Of a stretch of DNA of 64,000 nucleotides, positions 1-8,426 are shown piece after piece. Position 1 is the first letter of the stretch, and each line of letters begins with the position of its first letter. This DNA is from Akkermansia muciniphila. Its GTDB lineage: Bacteria; Verrucomicrobiota; Verrucomicrobiia; Verrucomicrobiales; Akkermansiaceae. The position numbers and the translations under genes were made by a program. Below the pieces are notes generated by a model, which had not been told where the DNA came from, ran no database searches, and saw nothing but the letters and a program-made list of their open reading frames with translations. The stretch covers positions 33,833 through 97,832 of the forward strand of contig CAMDCV010000011.1 in the NCBI GenBank assembly GCA_945890645.1, given 5' to 3'.

Positions 1-624
1 CTCAATCGCATCCTGCGAAAAGCAGGGTTGCTTTCCATCAAGGACGAACTCGGACGCGATGGGCTCGATCTTTTTCAATCGGATGCCATCGCCGTGGCCG
101 ATCACCAAGTCGCTCATATTTACATCAAAGACGCATCACGCATCGAGTCCGTGAAAACTCTGCTCTCGGCAGTTCCAGGCGTAGAAAAAGTCGAATACGC
201 CCGTGACGTATGGCAGCCGGGCATCGCCCTCGAACGCGCGGGCGATTTGGTCGTGACCGCCGCGCCCGATGCATGGTTCACGTATTATTTCTGGGAAGAC
301 GACAACCGCGCGCCCGACTACGCCCGCAGCGTCGATATCCACCGCAAGCCCGGTTACGATCCCGTGGAGCTGTTTCTCGACCCAAAGTTGTGCTGCCCCA
401 AATTGAAAATCGCCGCCTTTTTGCTCAAGAAAAAGCTCGGCCTTCGAGCTTTGCTGGAAGTCATCCCTCTTGACGCATCACTTGTCAAAGGCTCACATGG
501 TAGGCATGAAGTGCCCACGGATGAGCAAGCCATCGTCATCGGCGCCAAGCACCCGATCCTAAAAGCGGAAGAAATTTTCGATGAGATGTTAGCGCACTTT
601 TTGGCCGTCGCCCCTACAAAGTGA
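1..624 (+). CDS. Type I phosphodiesterase/nucleotide pyrophosphatase family protein, C-terminal part
   Basis: The reading frame is open from the first base of the window, so the gene starts upstream and only about the last 207 residues are seen. The visible part ends an alkaline-phosphatase-superfamily fold. It has a RAGDLVV...PDAWFTYYFWEDD stretch, then APDYARSVDIHRKPGYDPVELFLDP, and near the end VIPLDASLVKGSHGR, where Asp, His and the final GSHGR would be metal-site or late active-site residues. This is the usual C-terminal pattern of the bacterial family annotated as nucleotide pyrophosphatase or phosphodiesterase, a metal-dependent hydrolase of phosphodiester bonds. The natural substrate cannot be told. 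An internal TTG at 28 would give a shorter ORF but would cut into the fold, so I treat the gene as 5'-truncated by the window edge. Confidence 0.8.
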   Translation, partial: LNRILRKAGLLSIKDELGRDGLDLFQSDAIAVADHQVAHIYIKDASRIESVKTLLSAVPGVEKVEYARDVWQPGIALERAGDLVVTAAPDAWFTYYFWEDDNRAPDYARSVDIHRKPGYDPVELFLDPKLCCPKLKIAAFLLKKKLGLRALLEVIPLDASLVKGSHGRHEVPTDEQAIVIGAKHPILKAEEIFDEMLAHFLAVAPTK

Positions 625-642
625 CAAGGTTCCGCCGCAGAA

Positions 643-660
643 TGTGACGCCTTAGTCACA
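643..660. repeat. Inverted repeat TGTGAC-N6-GTCACA
   Basis: Perfect 6-bp arms around a 6-base loop, about 20 bp after the phosphodiesterase stop and about 130 bp before the pilin-like operon. An AAATTTTGGG stretch follows. It could be a weak terminator for the upstream gene or an operator for the downstream operon. The arms resemble CRP/FNR half sites, but TGTGA and TCACA are 8 bases apart rather than 6. Confidence 0.35.
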
Positions 661-790
661 AAATTTTGGGTTGCAAGGAACGATTTCCGTATTTACATCG
701 TGCTGGCATTAATCTTGCTCTCCATCAATCGCCCTCATGATTCTCACGACCCAACGAACTCCGCTTCCATCGCTTTGGCGAAGGCAGTCA

Positions 791-1426
791 ATGCTTCGTA
801 AAAAGGGCTTCTCCCTAACGGAATTGCTTGTGGTGATGGTGATCCTGATGATTCTCATGGTCGCTGTGGCCCCGGTATTCATGAAATCAAGCCAACGGGC
901 CCGCCAGAGCGCACGAGAGTTGGTCACAGGCCACTTGCAGCGTGCTCGTTCTCACGCAATTGCCACGGGTGCGAGCACGGCAGTGATTATCCCAGACTAC
1001 AATGCGGGCAATGACATCGGCGGCAAAATGCTCGGAATCGCCGAAGTCAACTGGGTCTCCACACCTGACGGAACCGGTGGCACCTATGAAATCTCCAAAC
1101 TTCTGCAACGCTGGGAATCGCTACCCGGCAGCATGCTCGTTCTTTCGCAATCGACTGTGGGTCATCCTCGACCCACTTTGATGGAGCAGTCGCTTCGCTC
1201 TCCGATGACGATTTCGGGAAAATCCATCACTGGCGCGGTGATCGTATTTTCTCCCACCGGTCAGATCATTTCCCCCTCTGATGGCGTGATGGAAATTGTG
1301 CTCGGCCAAGGTCGGGTGATTGCGGGACAAGTTACTGCTACGGAAAAAACCGACAATAAAGTTTCTTACGACCTTTTACAAATCAATCGCCTCACGGGAC
1401 GCGCCCGACAACTTGATCCTTTATGA
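791..1426 (+). CDS. Prepilin-type protein, Verru_Chthon cassette protein D family
   Basis: About 211 residues. The N-terminus is a class III (type IV prepilin) signal: a short basic leader MLRKK, then G|FSLTELLVVMVILMILMVAVAP, with the cleavage glycine, the Phe+1 and the Glu+5. I chose the ATG at 791 because it places the leader directly before the cleavage site; an ATG at 737 adds 18 residues that do not fit. The rest is a soluble GspH-like head with no catalytic motif. It is the first gene of four that overlap (its TGA overlaps the next ATG). The set matches the Verrucomicrobia-specific cassette D-B-C-A, whose function is unknown. The protein should be processed by a prepilin peptidase and join a pseudopilus-like structure in the envelope; that role is inference. 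Confidence 0.8.
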   Translation: MLRKKGFSLTELLVVMVILMILMVAVAPVFMKSSQRARQSARELVTGHLQRARSHAIATGASTAVIIPDYNAGNDIGGKMLGIAEVNWVSTPDGTGGTYEISKLLQRWESLPGSMLVLSQSTVGHPRPTLMEQSLRSPMTISGKSITGAVIVFSPTGQIISPSDGVMEIVLGQGRVIAGQVTATEKTDNKVSYDLLQINRLTGRARQLDPL

Positions 1427-1959
1427 ATCTTCGTTTCCATCGTCGTCTAGCCCATCGCCATCGCGGTCTCACGCTGATGGAGGCAGTAGTTGCACTCGGC
1501 GTCATCGCGGTCGCCGTTCCCTTGATTCTCTCTGCCACGGCGGTGAGCGCACGCACTCGGATGAATGCCGAAACCGATACCCGCTCCTCCTGGCTCGCAC
1601 GCACCGTTCAACGCGAACTCACCGATGCCTGGCGCGACCTGCCGTCCACCATGTTTACACCGAAACCTGCCTTCCCTGCGATCGGGTCCGTTGATGCACC
1701 CGAAGTGCTGCTCTTCGATGCCGACGGAAAATATCTCACGCGCGGAAACAGCAACGACTACGTCGAAGGAACCCGCAATGACAAAGCCGTCTATGTGGTG
1801 AGCCTCTACGCGCAGAAACAAAATCCTGCCAATTTCACAGTGAATGATGATTCTCTCTCACGCGTTCAAATCACCGTCGGTCATAACGCTCGTGCGCCCG
1901 TCGGCAAACGCAACACTCACTCGTATTCGATCTTGATCCCCCGTCAAACCTCTCCATGA
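1423..1959 (+). CDS. Prepilin-type protein, Verru_Chthon cassette protein B family
   Basis: 178 residues. A basic leader of about 14 residues (RFHRRLAHRHR) precedes G|LTLMEAVVALGVIAVAVPLIL, a prepilin cleavage site with Glu+5 and a hydrophobic helix resembling GspI/PilV minor pseudopilins. The start ATG overlaps the stop of the upstream gene in ATGA form, and its own stop overlaps the next start in the same way, so the genes are translationally coupled. The remaining region is a small globular head without a recognisable active site. In the cassette it is the second of four genes. Function is not known beyond the pseudopilin resemblance. Confidence 0.78.
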   Translation: MNLRFHRRLAHRHRGLTLMEAVVALGVIAVAVPLILSATAVSARTRMNAETDTRSSWLARTVQRELTDAWRDLPSTMFTPKPAFPAIGSVDAPEVLLFDADGKYLTRGNSNDYVEGTRNDKAVYVVSLYAQKQNPANFTVNDDSLSRVQITVGHNARAPVGKRNTHSYSILIPRQTSP

Positions 1960-2705
1960 AGCTAGCGCACCATCACTCGAATTTTACGATTCCGCGCCGC
2001 CCACGCATCGCGAAGGGATTTTCGTTGGTCGAACTGCTGACTGCGATGGCAGTCACGTCGATGATGATGGTGGCACTTTTTAGCATGGTGGGACAATCGA
2101 GCACGAATTACCGCCTCTCCCAGCGCAAGGTCAATACACTCGCCGACAGCCGCGCATTGTTTCATTTCCTCGAAAACGACCTCGCCTCCCGCGTGTCGGA
2201 TACGAAATTTTTTCTCCAAACTAACCCCTCTAACCAATCCGAATTTGCATTTATCCGCACCCGCGATGCGCAGGAAAGCAATGCCACTGGCGATTTAGGG
2301 GCGAGCATTTACTACGTCGCATTCACTGCGGATGATGGCAACAGCGGCTCGCCGAAACTCTATCGTCGCAAACTGGATGGAGCCGCAACACAGAAATTGT
2401 TAGAAGCCGGAAATGCGGCTCCTTTCCCTGCCTACGATCCCACCACTGATGATCCTATCGCCTACAATATCGTGCGTTTCGAAATAAAAGCAGAAGAACG
2501 CGACACCACCGGTATTTGGCAAACCTGGAACAACACCATCGGCACTGCTCCCCAAGCGTTAGAGATCGCCATCGAATTGATCGATGATTTTTCCGCCCAA
2601 CGACTCACGCAGGAGTCACAGTGGATCAGTCTTGCTCAGACCACGGAACCGAAGCAACGCGAGGCGGTTCGTCGCCACGTCCATCGCATTACCCTCAGCC
2701 CCTGA
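1956..2705 (+). CDS. Prepilin-type protein, Verru_Chthon cassette protein C family
   Basis: 249 residues. The leader is long and basic (about 23 residues, containing PRRPRIAK), followed by G|FSLVELLTAMAVTSMMMVALFSMVG, with cleavage glycine and Glu+5. The head region resembles GspJ-type minor pseudopilins in size and in the QSSTNYRLSQRKVNTLADSRALFHFLENDL segment that follows the helix. It sits between B and A with a 4-base overlap upstream and a TGATG junction downstream. The partner proteins are most likely the other three cassette products. No enzymatic motif is visible. Confidence 0.78.
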   Translation: MKLAHHHSNFTIPRRPRIAKGFSLVELLTAMAVTSMMMVALFSMVGQSSTNYRLSQRKVNTLADSRALFHFLENDLASRVSDTKFFLQTNPSNQSEFAFIRTRDAQESNATGDLGASIYYVAFTADDGNSGSPKLYRRKLDGAATQKLLEAGNAAPFPAYDPTTDDPIAYNIVRFEIKAEERDTTGIWQTWNNTIGTAPQALEIAIELIDDFSAQRLTQESQWISLAQTTEPKQREAVRRHVHRITLSP

Positions 2706-5263
2706 TGTCCCCTTCCCCTTCCTATTCAAACAGAAACCGTCGCGGATTTGCATTGCCCATGACGGTGATGGCGATTGCCGGCATGATGCTATTGCTCATA
2801 GGCCTGATGGCAATGCTCACCCTTGAGCGCAAAACAGCACGCTCCTACTCAGATGCCACTCGCGCAGAGATGGCGATTGAAAGCGGTCTCGCTGATGCGA
2901 TCGCGACGATCAGTCCCATCGCCAGCCGCGACGATACGCTCGTTTTCCGTCTTGATGATCCCACCACTCCACTGATTGCCGCGACTGCAACGCAGCCCTC
3001 ACGCGAGCAATTTTTCACCTTCGGCGCTCAGTATGACACTGGCAAAAAATCTTGGCGCGTTCTGCCCTTCGTCAGTGGACTCAAAGAATTAACGGCTGGC
3101 ACTACTACGGTTGATGCCACCACCCTCAACAATCAGCTCAAAACCTTTAGCACCCAAACATTGATTTCGCTCGGTCAATACGATCGACAAGTGCCGCGAG
3201 GTTCGTGGGTAAATGTTTCACCTGTCGATTCCCCCTACACCATGCGTTACGCGTGGTGGGTCGAAGACCTGAGCGGTCGTATCGATGGCGCGAACGCCGG
3301 TGCAGAGCCACGCACGCTGGGCGCCACTCCGAAAGAGATCAACTACTATACCATATTCAATCCCACCGCTGATAAAGACGCTGTTGGTCCTGAAGACAAG
3401 TTGATCGAACAACGGGAAAAACTCCGCAGCGCAGCCAGCGCACGACTGATCCTAGGCGAGACCGATGCGAAAAAGATTGAACCGTATCTAACCTATCAAT
3501 TGCCCAAGACAGTTAACCAAATCCCTCTGATCCCTCATGGCTTTGGCTATGCCGATGCAGGACAACCCGCCAAAAATCTCACCGACTTGATCAGTCAAAA
3601 AAATGTCACGGAGATTGCTGCGCACATCGACCGGAATTTGCCGAATTTTCAAACGCGTAAAGGAGGATTTCCCTCTTCCGAAAGCTATACCAAGACCATC
3701 GCGGCTAGCATCATCGACTACAGCGACACCGATAGTGATGCGACCACTGGGATAGGTTACCGTGGAGTCGACAGTTATCCGTTTGTCAATGAACTGTTCG
3801 ACCAATACGTATGGTCAGGGGCCAGTGGCTCTACCGTCACCATCCGCGTAACTACTTATGTCGAGCTATGGAACCCCACCAATCAAACAATCAGTGGCAG
3901 CTTCCAATTGGAAAATCTCAACGTTCATGCTATCAAAATCCCACCTGCTGCTGCTCACAAATTCACTGCTGTGATGCATCCAGCACAACAAATAACGATC
4001 CCTCCTAACGGCTTCATAGTGCGCAACTGCGGCTTTAAGGACTATACCTTTCCTATGGGAGCCTTTCCTCCCAGCACCTTGGATTTCCCCTCTGAAACCA
4101 AGGATAGTAGCTACCGACTCTCATGGAATGGCACAATCGTCGATTGGGCTCGCGGCGGCGCCACGCGAACTTCAGGGACGCTGCGTGCAGGAACAGCCAA
4201 TCGAAAGTGGAAAGGAAACGCCTCACCAGCTCATGATCACAGCATCGCTCAGCACGGTGACCCGCGGGCTTCATACTACATCGCTGCGCCCATTTTCCCT
4301 AACAACTACGATGCCAATAGTAATTGGGGTGGTCGTGCGCTTAAGCCATCCATTAGCAATACGAACTATCGCGAGGTAAAAATCACGCGCTGGCCCGATC
4401 GAGGTCCAGAATCCACCACCGGAAAAGTTGCGGGTTCAGATGCGACTCTTCCTACTGCATTAGCATTGCCCGCCAATCAACCAAATATGGCGCCAGCATA
4501 CATTGCTAACAAACCTCTACTTTCACTTGCCGAAATCGGTAATGTGTTCGATCCCGCGCAGTGGAGCGCGGTGGAAACCATGGGTTCAGCTTCGTCTAGT
4601 TCCGGCGGTGGCTATACACTCGCTGTGGGACGCCCCGAGTATGCCGTTTTCGATAAAGAAGGTCAACGTGCCGCACAACTCCTCGATCTTTTTACTCTCA
4701 AATCGACGAGTTCCATTACCCCCAGCAGCCGGGTGAATCTCAATACCGCACCACGCGAAGTGTTGCGTACACTCATCTCTGGACAAGCCCTGAACAACGA
4801 CCCAAACCAAGCTATTCTCTATCCACCCAAGGACAGCACGGTCGGTGATCGCTTTGCCGATGCTGTCATCGCCAGTCGAAATCGTGCCCCACTGCGCGGT
4901 ATTTCCGATCTCAATCTGATTCGCAAAAACCCTGCTGTCGCCCGCAATTACAGCGCACCCACCGCAGACACAGAACCATTTTTCGGAAGCACTCTGCAAT
5001 ACCCCGCCGCCAATCGCCCCGGCGACACTTGGGATGACGCGGGACGCGAGGAACTATTCCAGCGCGTCACGAACCTCGTCACTTTTCAAAGCAAAACATT
5101 CCGCATCGTCGTAGCGGGCCAGGTACTCGACAAAAACGGCACAGTGATTGGTCGCCGTGCCCGTGAGTTTACATTGGAAATTTCGCCTGCCCGCGATGCC
5201 ACCGGAGCCGTTCTTGCAAACCAACCACTGGTGATTCGCACTCTAACGGAAAGAAGTCTTTGA
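2705..5263 (+). CDS. Large Verru_Chthon cassette protein A, GspK/PilX-like
   Basis: 852 residues from the ATG at 2705, which shares one base with the upstream stop. The open frame continues upstream to 2621, but that part would overlap cassette C deeply and lacks a sensible leader. The N-terminus NRNRRGFALPMTVMAIAG is a prepilin-like segment with a hydrophobic helix that lacks Glu+5, as in GspK and PilX. A large exported region follows (residues about 60-850) with many Thr, Ser, Asn and Pro residues. Two segments near the end (SRVNLNTAPREVLRTLISG and APLRGISDLNLIRKNP) resemble the helix-hairpin-helix SAM-like domain of GspK. It is probably the tip-like or largest component of the assembly. 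A short T-poor gap separates it from the next gene, so this is the operon end. Confidence 0.78.
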   Translation: MSPSPSYSNRNRRGFALPMTVMAIAGMMLLLIGLMAMLTLERKTARSYSDATRAEMAIESGLADAIATISPIASRDDTLVFRLDDPTTPLIAATATQPSREQFFTFGAQYDTGKKSWRVLPFVSGLKELTAGTTTVDATTLNNQLKTFSTQTLISLGQYDRQVPRGSWVNVSPVDSPYTMRYAWWVEDLSGRIDGANAGAEPRTLGATPKEINYYTIFNPTADKDAVGPEDKLIEQREKLRSAASARLILGETDAKKIEPYLTYQLPKTVNQIPLIPHGFGYADAGQPAKNLTDLISQKNVTEIAAHIDRNLPNFQTRKGGFPSSESYTKTIAASIIDYSDTDSDATTGIGYRGVDSYPFVNELFDQYVWSGASGSTVTIRVTTYVELWNPTNQTISGSFQLENLNVHAIKIPPAAAHKFTAVMHPAQQITIPPNGFIVRNCGFKDYTFPMGAFPPSTLDFPSETKDSSYRLSWNGTIVDWARGGATRTSGTLRAGTANRKWKGNASPAHDHSIAQHGDPRASYYIAAPIFPNNYDANSNWGGRALKPSISNTNYREVKITRWPDRGPESTTGKVAGSDATLPTALALPANQPNMAPAYIANKPLLSLAEIGNVFDPAQWSAVETMGSASSSSGGGYTLAVGRPEYAVFDKEGQRAAQLLDLFTLKSTSSITPSSRVNLNTAPREVLRTLISGQALNNDPNQAILYPPKDSTVGDRFADAVIASRNRAPLRGISDLNLIRKNPAVARNYSAPTADTEPFFGSTLQYPAANRPGDTWDDAGREELFQRVTNLVTFQSKTFRIVVAGQVLDKNGTVIGRRAREFTLEISPARDATGAVLANQPLVIRTLTERSL

Positions 5264-5303
5264 GGAAAAATTGAACGGTGGCACTACCTGCTAGAGTTCG
5301 CCA

Positions 5304-5333
5304 TTGACATAAAATCATCCTCATCGCTAGGGT
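5304..5333 (+). promoter_or_regulatory. Possible sigma70-type promoter before the discoidin glycosidase gene
   Basis: A perfect -35 TTGACA (5304-5309) is 18 bp from a weak -10 TAGGGT (5328-5333). Transcription would start almost at the ATG at 5340, giving a leaderless or nearly leaderless message. The weak -10 keeps this tentative. Confidence 0.3.
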
Positions 5334-5339
5334 TGGAAA

Positions 5340-8300
5340 ATGTCTTATCAAACTTTTGCTTCATTGTTTGACGATGCGTCAAATTGGCAAGTGGTCGCAT
5401 CCGGTCAAGCAGAAGGAACCATTTGTCAAATCCAGGGACCCGATGGCAAAAGAGCTTTGCGATTGCAGTACGATTTCCATGGTGGTGGTGGATTTGTGGT
5501 CATGCGGCGCACACTACCACTCACTCTACCGACCACCTTTGAGATCGGCTTTTTGATACGCGGTGAAGGGCCTCCCAATCATTTCGAGTGCAAGGTTGCC
5601 TCACCTGGTGGATTCAATGTCTGGCGGCATCTGCGACAGGATTATACGATGTCCACTGATTGGCATTCGCTACTCATTCACGAACGGGAAATGATCTTCG
5701 CTTGGGGACCCGCCGGCGGTGGTGCGCCTGCGGAAATCGAAGCCATCGAGTTCGTGATTGCGGCCGGGCCGGGTGGCAAAGGCCAAGTTGACCTCAGCAA
5801 TCCCTATTTATTGGACCAAACTTTGCATGCACCTGCATCGATCACCGCATCGAGCGAATGTCGCGGTCATCCAGCGATCGCTGCCTTTGCGACCGATGAG
5901 CGAGAGTGGAGCGCGGATGCCGACGATGCAACTCCGTGGTGGAGCATCGATTTCGGACGATCCCAACGTTTCGGCGGCTTGATCATCGAGTGGCCTGATC
6001 ATTTACCACCACGCGCCTATGAAGTGGATGCATCCGCGGATGGCCATGAGTGGAAGACGCTCTATCGCGCGGAACGAGCGAATGGTTCACTCAGCCACCT
6101 GCCCTTTCCCGCTGCTGAAGCTCGTTATTTGCGACTGCGTTTTGCCAATGCCTCATGCGCTGCCCTAAAAGCGATCCGATTGCAACCCGATGCGTTTTCT
6201 CAAACGCCTAACGAATTCATGCATTCCGTCGCGCAAGACTATCCTCGGGGTTGGCATCCGCGTTACTGGCATCGCGAGCAATCCTACTGGACGCCAATCG
6301 GAAGTCTGGAAGGTCGACGTCGCGCGCTGATCAACGAAGAAGGGTTGGTCGAAGTGGACGAGGGCGGATTTTCGTTAGAGCCATTTCTACTTTCCTCGTC
6401 TGGACTGCTAACTTGGGCCGAGATGAATCCAGTCGTAGGACTTGCCAAAGAAGGAACTCCCATTCCTACGGTCACTTGGAGCAATGATCACTTTCGACTG
6501 GAAATTTTGCCTTGGGTCGATGGCGAAGGAGAATCACTTACCTTGCGCGTGACGTATCGGTTGCAGATCCTAAGTCCTCAGGAAAATCTCCAACTCGCCA
6601 TTGCGGTTCGGCCCTTTGAAGTCAATCCGCCGTGGCAGTCATTTCGTATTCTTGGCGGTGTGAGCCCGATTGTTAGAATTGATCCGACGGGGCTACTGTT
6701 GCGCATTAACGATCGAGTCATAGACAGCTGCCCTGTTGCAACTCACAAAGGTGCGGCACTGTTTGAAGAAGGTGGCATTTTAGCCTATTTTGCCAAAGGC
6801 CTCACTCCACCGGCATTGTCGATCACGGATTCCAGCGAACGAGCTTCGGCGGCACTGATTTGGGATATCCCCGACGCTGCCACGAGTGCAGAAGTCACGG
6901 TTTCGGTGCCTTATTTTTCCCTACAAATCCCGATCGTTGATGGTGGACGTGAGGCCATGATTGAGTTGTGGATTAAAACCTTAGGTTCAGTGGAGTGGCA
7001 AGTGCCGACAAGTGCTCAAGATGCTTTTCACTGCTGGCGGACCTGCGCGGGACACATTCTCATCAACCGCGATGGGCCCGCGATTCAACCTGGACCGCGA
7101 CGCTATACTCGCTCATGGGTTCGCGATTGCGTCATCATGGGCGGGGCGCTAGCGAAGGTTGGCTTGCCCGCTCCTCTGCGCATCTTCATCGAATGGTATG
7201 CGACGTTTCAGCGTGCCGATGGGTTCGTGCCCTGTGTTGTCGATCGCGACGGCATCGATTGGCTCGTCGAGCATGATAGTCACGGGCAATTTATTTGGGG
7301 CATCCGTGAGGTGATACGCACCGATCACGATTCTGTATTTCTCCAAAAACTCTTACCCCAAGCCATCAAGGCAGCTGAATATTTGCTGGAAATTCGAGCC
7401 CAACGCATGACCGAATTCTACCGAAGCGAAGAACAGATTTCTCGCTACGGGTTGCTGCCGGAATCCGCCAGCCATGAAGGCTACCTCGCCCACCCTGTGC
7501 ATTCTTATTGGGATGATTTCTGGGGCATTCGCGGACTCGAGGCGTGTGCCGACCTCTGCGCACGAGCGGGCAAGCATGAAAAGGCACAACAATGGCGCGA
7601 AGAAGCCCAATTATTCGAAGCCGATGTGATGCGTTCGATCAATCGAGTCATTGCGGAAAAAAATCTCTCTTATATTCCGGGCTCGGTCGAGTGGGCGGAC
7701 TTCGATCCGACTGCCACATCGAATGCCATTGCAATGCTCGACTTCGCTGATGCGCTTCCCGCACATCCGTTAGAAAAAATGCTTGAAACGTATCTCGATG
7801 GATTTCATCGCAAGCACAAAGGAGATATGCCATGGAATAATTATACCGCGTATGAAATTCGAATCATCGGCGCATTTCTCCGACTCGGAAAACGCGATAC
7901 GGCGCAGGAGTTGTTAGAATTTTTCTTGTCAGACCGAAGACCTTGCGCATGGAACCAATGGCCTGAAATCACTTGGCGCGACCCACGTGCCCCCGGTCAT
8001 CTCGGCGATATTCCGCATACGTGGATCGCCGCCGAATACATCATCGCTTTGACATCAATGGTAGCTTCCGAACGCGATGCTACGAATGCCCTCGTGCTTG
8101 CCTCCGGCTTGCCGTGGAAATGGATCGCGGAAGAGTCGGGATTTTCTGTGAGAAATTTGCCCACGCAATACGGAATTCTCAACTACAAGCTTTTTGCCAC
8201 AAGCGATGATTCAATCTTTATCGAAATCGATGGCTCCTTGCAAATCCCTGCAGGTGGCCTACTGCTTCAGCCTCCCTGCCCCGTTGGCCGATGCATTATC

Positions 8301-8426
8301 GACACCAATGTCACGGAAGGTAGCTGCGAAATTGATCGCTTGTTTTCCAACACTTTGCATGTGTTAAAACTTCCATTGCGTGCGCGTTTGCAACTCGGCG
8401 AAAATCCCATCACTCCAAATCGATGA
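5340..8426 (+). CDS. Discoidin-domain protein with six-hairpin glycosidase-like region
   Basis: 1028 residues, no clear signal peptide, so probably cytoplasmic. Residues about 1-155 look like a beta-sandwich carbohydrate-binding module. Residues about 160-285 read as an F5/8 type C (discoidin) domain: ASITASSE..., TPWWSIDFGRSQRFGGLIIEW, YEVDASADGHEWKTLYR and ARYLRLRFANAS. From about residue 570 an alpha/alpha-barrel glycosidase fold follows, with GPRRYTRSWVRDCVIMGGAL, DGFVPCVVDRDGIDWLVEHD and HSYWDDFWGIRGLE; the Asp and Glu residues there are candidate catalytic acids. The exact GH family and substrate are not clear. The 3' end overlaps the convergent GH94-type gene by 17 bp, so the two likely belong to one carbohydrate function. 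A GH15/GH63-like clan assignment is a guess from fold motifs. Confidence 0.65.
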   Translation: MSYQTFASLFDDASNWQVVASGQAEGTICQIQGPDGKRALRLQYDFHGGGGFVVMRRTLPLTLPTTFEIGFLIRGEGPPNHFECKVASPGGFNVWRHLRQDYTMSTDWHSLLIHEREMIFAWGPAGGGAPAEIEAIEFVIAAGPGGKGQVDLSNPYLLDQTLHAPASITASSECRGHPAIAAFATDEREWSADADDATPWWSIDFGRSQRFGGLIIEWPDHLPPRAYEVDASADGHEWKTLYRAERANGSLSHLPFPAAEARYLRLRFANASCAALKAIRLQPDAFSQTPNEFMHSVAQDYPRGWHPRYWHREQSYWTPIGSLEGRRRALINEEGLVEVDEGGFSLEPFLLSSSGLLTWAEMNPVVGLAKEGTPIPTVTWSNDHFRLEILPWVDGEGESLTLRVTYRLQILSPQENLQLAIAVRPFEVNPPWQSFRILGGVSPIVRIDPTGLLLRINDRVIDSCPVATHKGAALFEEGGILAYFAKGLTPPALSITDSSERASAALIWDIPDAATSAEVTVSVPYFSLQIPIVDGGREAMIELWIKTLGSVEWQVPTSAQDAFHCWRTCAGHILINRDGPAIQPGPRRYTRSWVRDCVIMGGALAKVGLPAPLRIFIEWYATFQRADGFVPCVVDRDGIDWLVEHDSHGQFIWGIREVIRTDHDSVFLQKLLPQAIKAAEYLLEIRAQRMTEFYRSEEQISRYGLLPESASHEGYLAHPVHSYWDDFWGIRGLEACADLCARAGKHEKAQQWREEAQLFEADVMRSINRVIAEKNLSYIPGSVEWADFDPTATSNAIAMLDFADALPAHPLEKMLETYLDGFHRKHKGDMPWNNYTAYEIRIIGAFLRLGKRDTAQELLEFFLSDRRPCAWNQWPEITWRDPRAPGHLGDIPHTWIAAEYIIALTSMVASERDATNALVLASGLPWKWIAEESGFSVRNLPTQYGILNYKLFATSDDSIFIEIDGSLQIPAGGLLLQPPCPVGRCIIDTNVTEGSCEIDRLFSNTLHVLKLPLRARLQLGENPITPNR

